The notes beneath the pieces were generated by a model that saw nothing but the letters and a program-made list of their open reading frames with translations, had not been told where the DNA came from and searched no databases. From Robertmurraya korlensis NBRC 107688 (lineage in GTDB: Bacteria > Bacillota > Bacilli > Bacillales > Cytobacillaceae), in the NCBI RefSeq assembly GCF_001591645.1, contig NZ_BCVH01000010.1, forward strand, positions 1 to 64,000: a stretch of 64,000 nt of DNA, written 5' to 3'. Positions 51,899-61,371 of this stretch are shown piece after piece. The position numbers were made by a program, and so were the translations under genes. Every line of letters starts with the position of its first letter. Positions within the stretch are counted from its first letter, which is position 1.

Positions 51899-52993
51899 AT
51901 GGAAGCAACAAAGAAAAAAAATCTACGCTCCGGTTATACAACAGGTGCTTGTGCGACAGCGGCCGTACAGGCAGCCATGATCACCTTGCTTACAGGTGAA
52001 AAAGCAAACGAAACAACCATTTATATTCCAGCTGGGGAATATGTCCCCTTCACCATTCAGTATGGTGACATCTCAGAGAATCAAGTGACTACAGGAACGG
52101 TCAAGGACGGCGGCGACGATCCAGACGCGACGCATGGTGCACTCATTCAAGCAAGCGTAAGCTTTTCTGATTCAAGCTCCATCACGATTGACGGTGGAAG
52201 GGGAGTGGGCCGTGTTACCAAGTCTGGACTACCCATTTCTATTGGTGAGGCAGCCATCAATCCGGTTCCTAGGCAAATGATTCAGGAGGTTGCTCAACAA
52301 TTATTAGAAACATACAAAGTCAATAAAGGTGTTCATATCGTCATTTCTGTTCCGGATGGAGAGGAAATTGCTAAACGAACGCTTAATGGAAGACTAGGCA
52401 TTGTTGGTGGTATTTCGATTCTAGGAACACGGGGAATTGTCGTTCCTTTTTCAAACGAGGCCTACACAGCAAGCATCACATTAGCTTTACAAGTAGCACG
52501 TTCGGCAGGATGCGATACGGTTGCCATTACCACCGGTGGCAGAAGTGAGAAATATGCGATGAAGCAATACTCCTATTTGCCAGAAGTGGCTTTTATAGAA
52601 ATGGGAGATTTCATCGGATATACGCTTCATGAGTGCAAAAAGCTTGGTGTGAAAAGTGTGAAGCTAGTTGGAATGATGGGGAAATTATCAAAAGTGGCAC
52701 AAGGAAAAATGATGGTTCATGCCCACACAGAATCAATAGACTTTTCTTTTTTGGCTCAACTAGCAATGGAGGCTGGAGCAACTGAGAAGCTTACGAAAGC
52801 TATTTCCCAGGCCAACACCGCTTCACAGGTAGGAGAATGGATGGAAAGGGAAGTGGGGCAACGGTTTTTTGACTCCCTTTGCTATTCCTGCTGTAAACAG
52901 TCGTTTGAAGAGATAAGCGGTGGACTCAATATTGAAACAAGCGTGTACACATTAAACGGACAGTTGTTAGGAAGGGCGAGTATCAATGACTAA
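51899..52993 (+). CDS. cbiD: Cobalt-precorrin-5B C1-methyltransferase CbiD
   Basis: A 364-residue protein of the anaerobic pathway, methylating C1 with [21 protein letters not shown] (residues 9-26), [13 protein letters not shown] (about 68), [26 protein letters not shown] (shortened here: [19 protein letters not shown]) and [18 protein letters not shown] match CbiD throughout. It starts three bases after cbiC and overlaps cbiE/T by 8 bp. Confidence 0.94.
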   Translation: MEATKKKNLRSGYTTGACATAAVQAAMITLLTGEKANETTIYIPAGEYVPFTIQYGDISENQVTTGTVKDGGDDPDATHGALIQASVSFSDSSSITIDGGRGVGRVTKSGLPISIGEAAINPVPRQMIQEVAQQLLETYKVNKGVHIVISVPDGEEIAKRTLNGRLGIVGGISILGTRGIVVPFSNEAYTASITLALQVARSAGCDTVAITTGGRSEKYAMKQYSYLPEVAFIEMGDFIGYTLHECKKLGVKSVKLVGMMGKLSKVAQGKMMVHAHTESIDFSFLAQLAMEAGATEKLTKAISQANTASQVGEWMEREVGQRFFDSLCYSCCKQSFEEISGGLNIETSVYTLNGQLLGRASIND

Positions 52994-54200
52994 CAAGATA
53001 AAGCTAATAGGAATTGGTGCAGAAGGTAGGGCTAGTATTCTCCCAATCTACGAGACATGGATTAATGAAAGCGAAGTCTTAGTGGGAGGAGGGAGGCAAT
53101 TAAGTTATTTTCCTGATTTTAGCGGGGAGAAAGTTGAAATTACCGGAGGGCTGAGCGATCTTGTAGAAGGTTTAAAAATAGATCGACGTAGAACTGTTAT
53201 TTTGGCTTCGGGAGACCCATATTTCTATGGGATCGGTGCATCGTTAGCAAGTAAGCTTCCCCTTGAGGTTTACCCGAGTGTAAGTTCCATCCAGCTTGCA
53301 TTTGCAAAAATGAACACCGCTTGGCATGATGCATATTTTACAAGTGTTCATGGAAGGAGCATGGTTGGTCTTGCCCAACGAATCGATGGTAGGGAAAAGA
53401 TTGTCATATTAACTGATCACACTCATACTCCTAGTCGAATTGCAAGTTACCTTTTGTCTTTCGGAATGACCGAGTACCGAGCATTCGTCGCAGAAGATAT
53501 TGGTGGAGAGAATGAACGATATTCCTTTTATTCTCTCAGTGAGTTAGCCAATATGGAATGTCACCCGTTAAATGTCCTTATCTTGATTCAAACAGTGCCA
53601 CGGCCTCATTGGACGATAGGAATTGAAGATGAAGAGTTTTCACAACGAAAGCCAGAAGCTGGGCTTATTACTAAGAAGGAAATACGAGTGCTCAGTCTTA
53701 GTGCCATGAAATTGTCAGCAAGGAGCATTGTGTGGGATATTGGTACGTGTACGGGTGCAATGGCGATTGAAGCAGCAAAGATTGCTAGAGAGGGGGCGGT
53801 CTTTGCAATAGAAAAAAATGCGGCCGACTTAGAGAACTGCTCTAAAAATCTAGCAAAGTTTCGTACCGATATTACGGTCCTAGAGGCCCGGGCGCCAGAA
53901 GGTCTCGATCGATTCCCTGATCCTGATGCTGTTTTTATAGGTGGAACATCAGGGAATATGGAAGATATTCTAACAGTGTGCTGTACGAGACTAAAGGAAG
54001 ATGGAAGAATTGTTGTAAATGCAGTGACAATTGAATCGTTATCCGAGGCAGTTGCCATCTTTCGTTCAAAGGGCTTTAAAACAACTATAACCCTTGCGCA
54101 AATTTCTAGAAGTAAGCCAGTTTTACAGTTAACTAGATTTGACCCACTTAATCCTATTTATATTATTACTGGGTCAAGAATGAAAGGTGAGGTAACATGA
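52986..54200 (+). CDS. cbiET: Fused C5-/C15-methyltransferase-decarboxylase CbiET
   Basis: A 404-residue fusion. The N-terminal half (1-200) is CbiE, the C5-methyltransferase, with [30 protein letters not shown] (about 72) and [13 protein letters not shown]. The C-terminal half (about 215-404) is CbiT, the C15-methylating decarboxylase, with [22 protein letters not shown] (SAM loop, about 247; shortened here to [15 protein letters not shown]) and a [11 protein letters not shown] segment. The fusion equals CobL of the aerobic pathway and is normal for Bacillus. It overlaps cbiL by four bases. Confidence 0.94.
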   Translation: MTNKIKLIGIGAEGRASILPIYETWINESEVLVGGGRQLSYFPDFSGEKVEITGGLSDLVEGLKIDRRRTVILASGDPYFYGIGASLASKLPLEVYPSVSSIQLAFAKMNTAWHDAYFTSVHGRSMVGLAQRIDGREKIVILTDHTHTPSRIASYLLSFGMTEYRAFVAEDIGGENERYSFYSLSELANMECHPLNVLILIQTVPRPHWTIGIEDEEFSQRKPEAGLITKKEIRVLSLSAMKLSARSIVWDIGTCTGAMAIEAAKIAREGAVFAIEKNAADLENCSKNLAKFRTDITVLEARAPEGLDRFPDPDAVFIGGTSGNMEDILTVCCTRLKEDGRIVVNAVTIESLSEAVAIFRSKGFKTTITLAQISRSKPVLQLTRFDPLNPIYIITGSRMKGEVT

Positions 54201-54898
54201 TCGGAACACTATACGGAATGGGTGTTGGACCTGGAGATCCAGAGCTTATTACAGTAAAGGCATTACGTTTAATGGAAACATGCCCCGTTATTTCTTACCC
54301 GAAAAAAGGCAAAGGGGACGGCAGCTACGCTTATCAAATAATAGAAGGTTATGTAAATGTTGCAGAAAAGGAAATGCTTGGTTTTGTTTTTTCCATGACG
54401 AGTGATCCAGATGTTTTACATAAAGACTGGATGGAAGCAGTGGAGGGGTTATATAAAAAGCTCGCTGAAGGGAAGGATTGTGTTTTCGTTACTGAAGGAG
54501 ATCCCTTTTTATATAGCACCTTTATCTATTTAATGAGGCTAATGGAGGAGCATCACCCAGAGGTTCCTATTAAAGTCATTCCAGGAATTTCTTCTATAAA
54601 TGGGGCGGCTGCAACGCTTGGGATACCGCTTGCTGATGGAAATGATCGTATTGGGATTATTCCTGCCCACGATGATTATGACCTCATGCGAAAAGCAATT
54701 GAGGAGCATGAATGTGTGATTTTCCTTAAGGCTGCAAAAGTGATGAATCTATTAATAAACGTTTTAAGAGATCTTGATTTACTCGATAAAGCCTCAGTCG
54801 TAACAAAGGTAACCTCAGACGAAGAAATTGTTTGGAATGTAGAAAAGCTTGAGAACGAAAAAATCGGCTATTTAACGCTAATGGTGGTGAGGAAATGA
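54197..54898 (+). CDS. cbiL: Cobalt-factor II C20-methyltransferase
   Basis: A 233-residue SAM methyltransferase acting right after cobalt insertion. [20 protein letters not shown] (residues 6-25), [16 protein letters not shown] (about 97) and [22 protein letters not shown] (about 127; shortened: [18 protein letters not shown]) are the class motifs. It overlaps cbiET and cbiF by four bases each, with ATGA junctions. Confidence 0.94.
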   Translation: MIGTLYGMGVGPGDPELITVKALRLMETCPVISYPKKGKGDGSYAYQIIEGYVNVAEKEMLGFVFSMTSDPDVLHKDWMEAVEGLYKKLAEGKDCVFVTEGDPFLYSTFIYLMRLMEEHHPEVPIKVIPGISSINGAAATLGIPLADGNDRIGIIPAHDDYDLMRKAIEEHECVIFLKAAKVMNLLINVLRDLDLLDKASVVTKVTSDEEIVWNVEKLENEKIGYLTLMVVRK

Positions 54899-55668
54899 AG
54901 CTATATATTGTAGGAGCAGGACCAGGTGTACCCGATCTAATTACAGTTAGAGGCTTGAAGCTTTTAAAGGAAGCGGATGTTGTCTTATACGCAGATTCTC
55001 TTGTGAATGAAGAACTTATTAGAGAAGCAAAGGACGGAGCAACCATTGTTAAAACCTCTTCGATGCACTTAGAAGAAATGGTTGATTACATGGTTACTCG
55101 TCTCAAAGAAGGGAAAAAGGTCGTTCGCGTTCATACCGGCGATCCAGCCATGTATGGGGCCATTGGAGAGCAGATGGCACTACTAAAGGAATCGGGTGTC
55201 GAGATTGAAATTGTTCCCGGTGTAAGCTCGGTATTTGCTTCAGCAGCGATGGTTGGTGCTGAGTTAACGGTTCCGGATCTTACGCAAACCGTCATTCTAA
55301 CAAGAGCGGAAGGTCGAACGCCAGTACCAGAGCTAGAAAGCTTACGTGAACTCGCCAAGCACCAATCAACCATCGCCCTATTTTTAAGTGCCGCATTAAC
55401 GAAAAAGGTAGTGAATGAGCTGACGGAAGCTGGATGGAGTAAGGATACACCAATGGTTGTTGTGTATAAAGCCACATGGCCTGATCAGAAAATCATTCGA
55501 ACGAAACTGGAAAATTTAGAAAGAGATTTAAAGGAAAATGGAATCCAAAAACATGCCCTAATTTTAGCAGGCTGGGCATTAGAAGAGGATATCTACGCGA
55601 AACGCTATCAATCAAAGCTTTACGATAAACAGTTTACTCATGAGTACCGGGTCGGGGAAAAGGTATGA
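54895..55668 (+). CDS. cbiF: Cobalt-precorrin-4 C11-methyltransferase
   Basis: A 257-residue SAM methyltransferase. YIVGAGPGVPDLITVRG (residues 3-19) is the SAM loop, with Val where Asp is usual in GPGDP. HTGDPAMYGAIGEQMALL (about 80), EIVPGVSSVFASAAMVGAELT and LTRAEGRTPVPE (about 140) are typical of CbiF. It is embedded in the operon with four-base overlaps on both sides. Confidence 0.94.
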   Translation: MKLYIVGAGPGVPDLITVRGLKLLKEADVVLYADSLVNEELIREAKDGATIVKTSSMHLEEMVDYMVTRLKEGKKVVRVHTGDPAMYGAIGEQMALLKESGVEIEIVPGVSSVFASAAMVGAELTVPDLTQTVILTRAEGRTPVPELESLRELAKHQSTIALFLSAALTKKVVNELTEAGWSKDTPMVVVYKATWPDQKIIRTKLENLERDLKENGIQKHALILAGWALEEDIYAKRYQSKLYDKQFTHEYRVGEKV

Positions 55669-56771
55669 TTCCGCTTGTTCCCAAAAATCCATTTGCTGTT
55701 ATTGCCATTACTAAAAATGGGCGAGACCTCGCCCATTCCCTTCAAAACAAATTGAAGCAAGTGGACGTCTATATTGCTAGAAAATTGGAAAAAGGGGATG
55801 AGCCGGAGCTTGGAATAAGACTATTTGATTACTCTACCCGCGAACTACTCTCGCAAACCTTTAAGCAGTATCGAGGAGTGATTCTTCTTTTTTCTCTTGG
55901 AGCAGCGGTTAGAATGCTCGCATCGCTGGTAGAAAATAAAAAGAAGGACCCATGTGTCGTAGTCGTTGATAATAGCGGCAGATTTGCCATTAGTGTGCTT
56001 TCGGGACATTTGGGTGGTGGAAATGAACTAACACATAAGGTAGCGAATGCAATTGGTGCTACCCCTGTGATTACGACTGCCTCTGATGTTCAGGAAACAC
56101 TGGCTGTTGATTTACTAGGACGTGAGTTTGGTTGGGAGTTGGAGGACTCGGGGCATGTGACTGCAGTCAGTGCGGCTGTAGTGAATGAGGAGCCTGTTGC
56201 AGTTATACAGGAATCAGGAGAAAGAAATTGGTGGAAGTATGATAAGGATCTTCCTAACCATCTTGCTTGTTATTCTGTTCTAGATGAAGCAAAAAAGGGA
56301 AAAGCGACTTCCGCCATCATAATCACACATCGAATATTACCTGAGGATCCATATTTCACAAAAAATGTTGTGTATCGTCCAAAGGTCGTTGTATTAGGAA
56401 TTGGCTGTAACCGTGGAACGCCTGCAGTAGAAATAGAACAGGTAATTGATGAAACGCTCGACGAACTCCATTTTTCTAAAAAAAGTGTGAAAGCGATCGT
56501 GTCTATCGATTTAAAAAAGGACGAAGAAGGTCTTATTAGAGTTACGGACAAATATCAATGGGTGTTCCATACCTTTTCGGCTGATACACTCAACCAAGTC
56601 ACCATATCCAAACGATCAGAAACAGTCTATCAATACACAGGTGCCTATGGTGTAAGTGAGCCAGCGGCAAAGTGTTATAGCATGAATGATCAATTAGTTC
56701 TAACAAAGAAAAAGTCAGGAAATGTCACGATTTCAGTAGCTCTGATGGATCATCGCCTCGGAAGGGAGTAA
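55665..56771 (+). CDS. cbiG: Cobalt-precorrin-5A hydrolase CbiG
   Basis: A 368-residue enzyme that opens the ring-A lactone and releases the C20 fragment as acetaldehyde. The N-terminal domain has VILLFSLGAAVRMLA and VVDNSGRFAISVLSGHLGGGNELT (about 105; shortened: FAISVLSGHLGGGNELT). The C-terminal domain has VVLGIGCNRGTPAVEIEQ (about 243) and GVSEPAAKCY. It overlaps cbiF by four bases and precedes cbiA. Confidence 0.93.
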   Translation: MIPLVPKNPFAVIAITKNGRDLAHSLQNKLKQVDVYIARKLEKGDEPELGIRLFDYSTRELLSQTFKQYRGVILLFSLGAAVRMLASLVENKKKDPCVVVVDNSGRFAISVLSGHLGGGNELTHKVANAIGATPVITTASDVQETLAVDLLGREFGWELEDSGHVTAVSAAVVNEEPVAVIQESGERNWWKYDKDLPNHLACYSVLDEAKKGKATSAIIITHRILPEDPYFTKNVVYRPKVVVLGIGCNRGTPAVEIEQVIDETLDELHFSKKSVKAIVSIDLKKDEEGLIRVTDKYQWVFHTFSADTLNQVTISKRSETVYQYTGAYGVSEPAAKCYSMNDQLVLTKKKSGNVTISVALMDHRLGRE

Positions 56772-56776
56772 CAGTG

Positions 56777-58150
56777 ATGACGAACCGTAGAATTGTAATC
56801 GCAGGAACAGGGAGCGGAGTTGGAAAAACAACAATCACCATTGGGTTAATGGCGGCGCTTCAGCGGAAAGGGTATGAGGTTCAAGGATTTAAATGTGGAC
56901 CAGACTATATTGATCCATCCTACCATACTGCCGTTACGGGGAGAAAGTCACGTAATTTGGATAGCTGGATGCTATCGGAAGAGATGGTAAAAGAAGTGCT
57001 TTTGCGAGGCTCGGATGGAGCTGACATAAGCATCATTGAAGGAGTGATGGGCTTCTTTGATGGGAGGGATTCTCTATCAAACGAAGGAAGCACCGCACAT
57101 ATTAGTGAATTGACCCAGTCTCCTGTACTATTAATTGTTAATTGCTCAAGTATGGCAAGAAGTGCAGCAGCCATCGTAAAAGGCTTCCAGTCCTTCCCAC
57201 ATCGTGCAAATATTGTTGGTGTGATAGCAAATCGGGTCGGAAGCAAGGGCCATTATATGTTAGTGAAACAAGCAATTGAACAAGAATGTGGCATTCCTGT
57301 CGTTGGATACCTAGAGAAGAATGAGGAGTTATCCATACCTGAGCGTCACTTAGGGTTAGTTCCCTCTGTTGAACGTGGTGAGTTAAAAGACTTTTTTAAG
57401 AATTTAGGAGACCTTCTAGACAAAACGGTCGATATCAATCAAATATATGAACTGGCAAAGGCTGAGGAAATCCCTCTTCCAAAGAAAAGTCTTTTTTCAA
57501 GGGAACAGGGTCACGATTCTGTACGTATTGGGGTAGCAAAGGATGAAGCTTTTAATTTTTACTATCCTGAAAATCTTGAGCTATTGGAAGCATTTGGTGC
57601 AGAACTCATCTATTTCTCTCCAGTAAAGGGGGAAGAGCTACCCAAAGACGTTAGGGGATTGTATATAGGTGGAGGATTTCCTGAGGAGTTTGCCTTTGAA
57701 CTGGCGGATAATGTAGAAATGAAACAATCCATTTACGATGCCGTTACAGGAGGACTTCCAACAATTGCTGAATGCGGAGGGTTTATGTTTTTGACAGACC
57801 AGTTAATTACGTCAAACGGTCAAGTCTATCCAATGGCCGGTGTGATACCAGGAAGAGTTACCATGCAGAAGAAACTAGTAGCTTTAGGGTATCGGGAGAT
57901 TAAAGGAATGCCCTCTAATCAGTATGTAAAGGAAGGCGCCATGGCAAGGGGACATGAATTTCACTATTCCACATACGAAGGGCCGACAGACATTCCTCAC
58001 GCATATAAAGCAAAAGGATTAAGAGGAGAAACACTTGAAGGATACTCGAAGGGCAACCTGATGGCGGGATACACACATCTCCATTTCGGAAGCTGTCCAC
58101 AAGTAGTAGAAAACTTTATTTCACGGTGTAGGGGGTACATCTATGCGTAA
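56777..58150 (+). CDS. cbiA: Cobyrinate a,c-diamide synthase
   Basis: A 457-residue glutamine-dependent amidotransferase. The N-terminal ATPase has GTGSGVGKTTITIGLMAAL (P-loop, about 8), GFKCGPDYIDPSYH (about 36) and VIEGVMGFFDG (about 90). The C-terminal glutaminase has GLYIGGGFPEEFA and the nucleophile Cys in TIAECGGFMFL (about 335). ATG 56777 lies eight bases from GGAG; a GTG immediately upstream is also possible. It overlaps cbiP by 8 bp. Confidence 0.95.
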   Translation: MTNRRIVIAGTGSGVGKTTITIGLMAALQRKGYEVQGFKCGPDYIDPSYHTAVTGRKSRNLDSWMLSEEMVKEVLLRGSDGADISIIEGVMGFFDGRDSLSNEGSTAHISELTQSPVLLIVNCSSMARSAAAIVKGFQSFPHRANIVGVIANRVGSKGHYMLVKQAIEQECGIPVVGYLEKNEELSIPERHLGLVPSVERGELKDFFKNLGDLLDKTVDINQIYELAKAEEIPLPKKSLFSREQGHDSVRIGVAKDEAFNFYYPENLELLEAFGAELIYFSPVKGEELPKDVRGLYIGGGFPEEFAFELADNVEMKQSIYDAVTGGLPTIAECGGFMFLTDQLITSNGQVYPMAGVIPGRVTMQKKLVALGYREIKGMPSNQYVKEGAMARGHEFHYSTYEGPTDIPHAYKAKGLRGETLEGYSKGNLMAGYTHLHFGSCPQVVENFISRCRGYIYA

Positions 58151-59672
58151 AGCACAGTCCGTTATGATACAGGGAACACATTCAGATGCAGGAAAAAGTG
58201 TTATTTCAACAGCGCTTTGCCGTATTTTTTCTAATAAGGGCTATAAGACAGCCCCATTTAAATCTCAAAATATGGCATTAAATTCATATATAACTTTAGA
58301 TGGGAAGGAGATTGGGAGAGCTCAAGGGGTTCAGGCGGAAGCCGCGCGAACGATAGCGACTACTGATATGAATCCGATTCTGATCAAACCATCGAGAGAC
58401 TATGAGGCACAAATTGTTGTGCATGGCAAGCCGTATAAAAATATGCAGGCAGGAGCCTATCGACAGGAATTTTTCCAGCAGGGACTCACTTTAATAAAGG
58501 AGGCATACGAGCAACTTGATCAAAAGTTCGACCGAATCGTGATTGAGGGAGCAGGAAGTCCGGCAGAAATAAATTTAAATGATCGTGAGCTAGTAAACAT
58601 GAGGGTCGCGAACATGACGGAATCTCCTGTTATATTAGTAGGCGATATTGAGCGAGGTGGAGTGTTTGCTAGCTTAGTAGGAACGCTTCAGTTAATTGAT
58701 GAGAAGGATCGTGAACGAGTGATTGGGGTTATTATTAATAAGTTTCGGGGAGATGTCAGCTTATTAGAACCTGGGCTTGATTGGTTTACCGACTATACCG
58801 GGGTGCCAGTTCTAGGAGTGGTTCCTTATACAAATGTAAAGGTGGATGCAGAGGACTCCGTTGCCTTAAAGCTATACAGTACAGAAAGAAATCCGGAAAA
58901 AGAAATAGACATTGCGGTCATTCAATTTCCAAAAATATCAAACTTCACAGATATTGATCCATTTTTATCAGAAGAGGACTGCCATGTACGAATTGTAAGT
59001 AGCAAGGAACAGCTTCAAAATCCTGACCTGCTCATTTTACCTGGCAGTAAGAATACCATCGAGGATTTGATGTTTCTTAAGCAATCTGGATTGTTCGAGA
59101 AGATTCAAAAGCTCACAAAAAGTGGGAAAACCACGGTGTTTGGAATATGTGGAGGCTATCAAATGCTTGGAGCAACCGTCGAGGATCCAGAAGGAATTGA
59201 ATCGCAGGTTGCCATTGAAGACGGGTTAAACCTGTTACCAATCTATACAACCATCACCTCTGAGAAAACAACGGTTCTATCAAAAGGAACCATTCAGACC
59301 AATGAACAGACGCATGATGTGGAAGGGTATGAAATTCATATGGGAGTTACGACGTTTCTAAAGCCGTGCACACCATTAATTACTCATGGTACTACCACTG
59401 ATGGAGTAATAAGCGAGGATCAAAAAGTTATTGGCACGTACTTTCACGGGATTTTCGATAACGATTCTTATCGTACTGCCATTATTAATCATATTCGAAA
59501 AGAAAAGGGTCTTGAAGAAAAGCATGACCGAGTGGCATTTCGTTCCCAGCGTGAGGAAGCATATGATCAACTAGCTGAACATGTTATGGAGCATATTAAT
59601 CTTCCATTTATTGAAGAAAAGATGAGGGAGTATTACGAAAAGAAGATTCGTATAGAAATGAAAAATAAATAA
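58143..59672 (+). CDS. cbiP: Cobyric acid synthase
   Basis: A 509-residue enzyme amidating four side chains of adenosylcobyrinate diamide. IQGTHSDAGKSVISTALCRI (residues 9-28), PFKSQNMALNSYIT (about 40) and VIEGAGSPAEINL are the CbiP ATPase motifs. The glutaminase domain has LILPGSKNTIEDL and nucleophile Cys in VFGICGGYQMLG (about 337). It is 19 bp upstream of the SUMT gene. Confidence 0.95.
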   Translation: MRKAQSVMIQGTHSDAGKSVISTALCRIFSNKGYKTAPFKSQNMALNSYITLDGKEIGRAQGVQAEAARTIATTDMNPILIKPSRDYEAQIVVHGKPYKNMQAGAYRQEFFQQGLTLIKEAYEQLDQKFDRIVIEGAGSPAEINLNDRELVNMRVANMTESPVILVGDIERGGVFASLVGTLQLIDEKDRERVIGVIINKFRGDVSLLEPGLDWFTDYTGVPVLGVVPYTNVKVDAEDSVALKLYSTERNPEKEIDIAVIQFPKISNFTDIDPFLSEEDCHVRIVSSKEQLQNPDLLILPGSKNTIEDLMFLKQSGLFEKIQKLTKSGKTTVFGICGGYQMLGATVEDPEGIESQVAIEDGLNLLPIYTTITSEKTTVLSKGTIQTNEQTHDVEGYEIHMGVTTFLKPCTPLITHGTTTDGVISEDQKVIGTYFHGIFDNDSYRTAIINHIRKEKGLEEKHDRVAFRSQREEAYDQLAEHVMEHINLPFIEEKMREYYEKKIRIEMKNK

Positions 59673-59691
59673 CGAAGATGGAGGGGACTCG

Positions 59692-60474
59692 ATGAAAAAA
59701 GGAAAAGTGTATCTAGTAGGAGCAGGTCCTGGTGACCCGAAATTATTAACTCTGTATGGGTTGGAATGCATTCAAAAAGCGGATGTCATTTCTTATGATC
59801 GATTAGTAAATAAAGAGTTATTAAAGTATGCAAAGGTGGACTGTGAACTGATTTATAGTGGAAAGAGACCTGGTAAACACCATTTGATTCAAGATGAAAT
59901 CAATCAACTGCTAGTGGATCAGGCGATGAAGGGCAAGGTGGTGACAAGACTGAAGGGCGGTGATCCGTTTGTATTTGGTCGAGGAGGGGAGGAAGCGGAG
60001 TTTCTAGCGAAACATGGAATCCCTTTTGAGGTTGTACCTGGAGTAACGGCTGGAATTGCGGCATCGGCATATGCAGGAATTCCTGTCACGCACCGAAACT
60101 ATGCCACTTCCTTTGCGATGGTAACGGCACACGGCTGTAGTGAAAGAGGAAGTGAATTTTTAAATTGGGAGGCTCTTGCTACAGGAATTGATACGATTGC
60201 ATTTTATATGGGAGTAAACAATCTTTCAAATATATGCAAGAATCTAATGTCTCATGGGAAGAAAGCTACTACACCTGTTGCGGTCATTCATTGGGGGACG
60301 ACCTCTGTACAAAAAACAGTAACGGGAACTCTCGAAACAATTGAAGGGATTGTGAGTAAACACGAAATTTCTCACCCATCGATCATTCTAGTGGGAGAGG
60401 TTGTACAAATGAGGGAGAAAATCCAATGGTTTGAAGAAAATCACGCTGAAGCGCTAGCTATGGCCATGGCGTAA
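59692..60474 (+). CDS. Uroporphyrinogen-III C-methyltransferase (SUMT)
   Basis: A 260-residue SAM methyltransferase making precorrin-2 from uroporphyrinogen III, the branch point to B12 and siroheme. YLVGAGPGDPKLLTLYGLE (residues 6-24), RLKGGDPFVFGRGGEEAEFL (about 87) and VPGVTAGIAASAYAGIPVTHR (about 119; shortened: VPGVTAGIAASAYAGIPV) are diagnostic. It lacks the CysG dehydrogenase/ferrochelatase half. Often named cobA or cysGA; I leave the symbol empty because cobA is used for the adenosyltransferase above. GATGGAGGGG precedes the ATG. Confidence 0.95.
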   Translation: MKKGKVYLVGAGPGDPKLLTLYGLECIQKADVISYDRLVNKELLKYAKVDCELIYSGKRPGKHHLIQDEINQLLVDQAMKGKVVTRLKGGDPFVFGRGGEEAEFLAKHGIPFEVVPGVTAGIAASAYAGIPVTHRNYATSFAMVTAHGCSERGSEFLNWEALATGIDTIAFYMGVNNLSNICKNLMSHGKKATTPVAVIHWGTTSVQKTVTGTLETIEGIVSKHEISHPSIILVGEVVQMREKIQWFEENHAEALAMAMA

Positions 60475-60489
60475 AGGGAGACGAATGAA

Positions 60490-61371
60490 ATGATTAGAAA
60501 AGTTGGACTCATTATTGATCGACTGACTGATTGTTGGATTGTGGAAGCCCTAGCTGAAAGAGATTACGACATTATTTTATATGATCCTTCCATCGAAATA
60601 CTCGAACAGGAAAAGCGACAGGTGGAAATAGATCTAGACAAGAGAATTGCTAAGTGGGCTCTAACAGAATCAGAGAAAAAGGTAATTCTATCTCATATTA
60701 AACTAGAAACGGATTTTTATAAGTTACAAGAAGCTGATTTTATCTTGGAATCAATTAAAAGTCAGCCGGAACTAAAACGAGAAATATTATTAAAGCTTGA
60801 TCAAATGATTCCAAAAGAAACCATTATTGCTAGCAATAGCTCGATTCTGTCTTTATCTAATTTCGCGGAAGGTGCAAAACATCCAGAGCGAATGATTGGT
60901 GTTCACTTTTTTTATAATGTTGTTGAAATTGTACCTGGGAAAAACACGTCACCTGAAACGTTTGAGACGTTATCCCAACTCGTAAAAAGTCTAGACAAAA
61001 AGGATATTTACGTTCAAGAATCACCGGGATTTGTTACTACACGACTACGTCTTCAGTTAATGAACGAAGCCATCAATATATTATCAGAGGGAATTGCTTC
61101 TGCAGAAGATATCGAGGAATCTATGAAGATTGGCCTTGGTATGAAAGAAGGTCCACTAGAAATGGTAGACGGATTTGGACTGAAATATATCCTGCGTTTA
61201 ATGGAGCAGCTTTCGCTCGAGCTAGGAGAACAAAAATTTACTCCTAGCCCATTACTAAAGACATATATTGACGCCGGTTGCTTTGGGAAAAAGAATGGCA
61301 AAGGCTTTTTTGAATATGATGAAAATGGCCAGCGGATTAAGCAGGAAGCAAGCCTGGAGGTAGTTCGATGA
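60490..61371 (+). CDS. 3-hydroxyacyl-CoA dehydrogenase-like protein with degenerate NAD loop
   Basis: A 293-residue protein that aligns along its length with 3-hydroxybutyryl-CoA dehydrogenase. The usual GAGTMG loop of the NAD fold is replaced by a Gly-less stretch (VGLIIDRLTDCWIVEAL). The catalytic His is kept in GVHFFYNVVEIVPG, but the Asn-Pro-x-Pro after it is shortened. The later Asn/His-Pro-Met-Gly-Pro motif reads GLGMKEGPLEMVDGFG. The end, GCFGKKNGKGFFEYDENG, is typical. It sits 15 bp after SUMT and overlaps the kinase gene by four bases. NAD-dependent activity is doubtful; a corrinoid- or acyl-related structural role is possible. Function unknown. Confidence 0.8.
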   Translation: MIRKVGLIIDRLTDCWIVEALAERDYDIILYDPSIEILEQEKRQVEIDLDKRIAKWALTESEKKVILSHIKLETDFYKLQEADFILESIKSQPELKREILLKLDQMIPKETIIASNSSILSLSNFAEGAKHPERMIGVHFFYNVVEIVPGKNTSPETFETLSQLVKSLDKKDIYVQESPGFVTTRLRLQLMNEAINILSEGIASAEDIEESMKIGLGMKEGPLEMVDGFGLKYILRLMEQLSLELGEQKFTPSPLLKTYIDAGCFGKKNGKGFFEYDENGQRIKQEASLEVVR

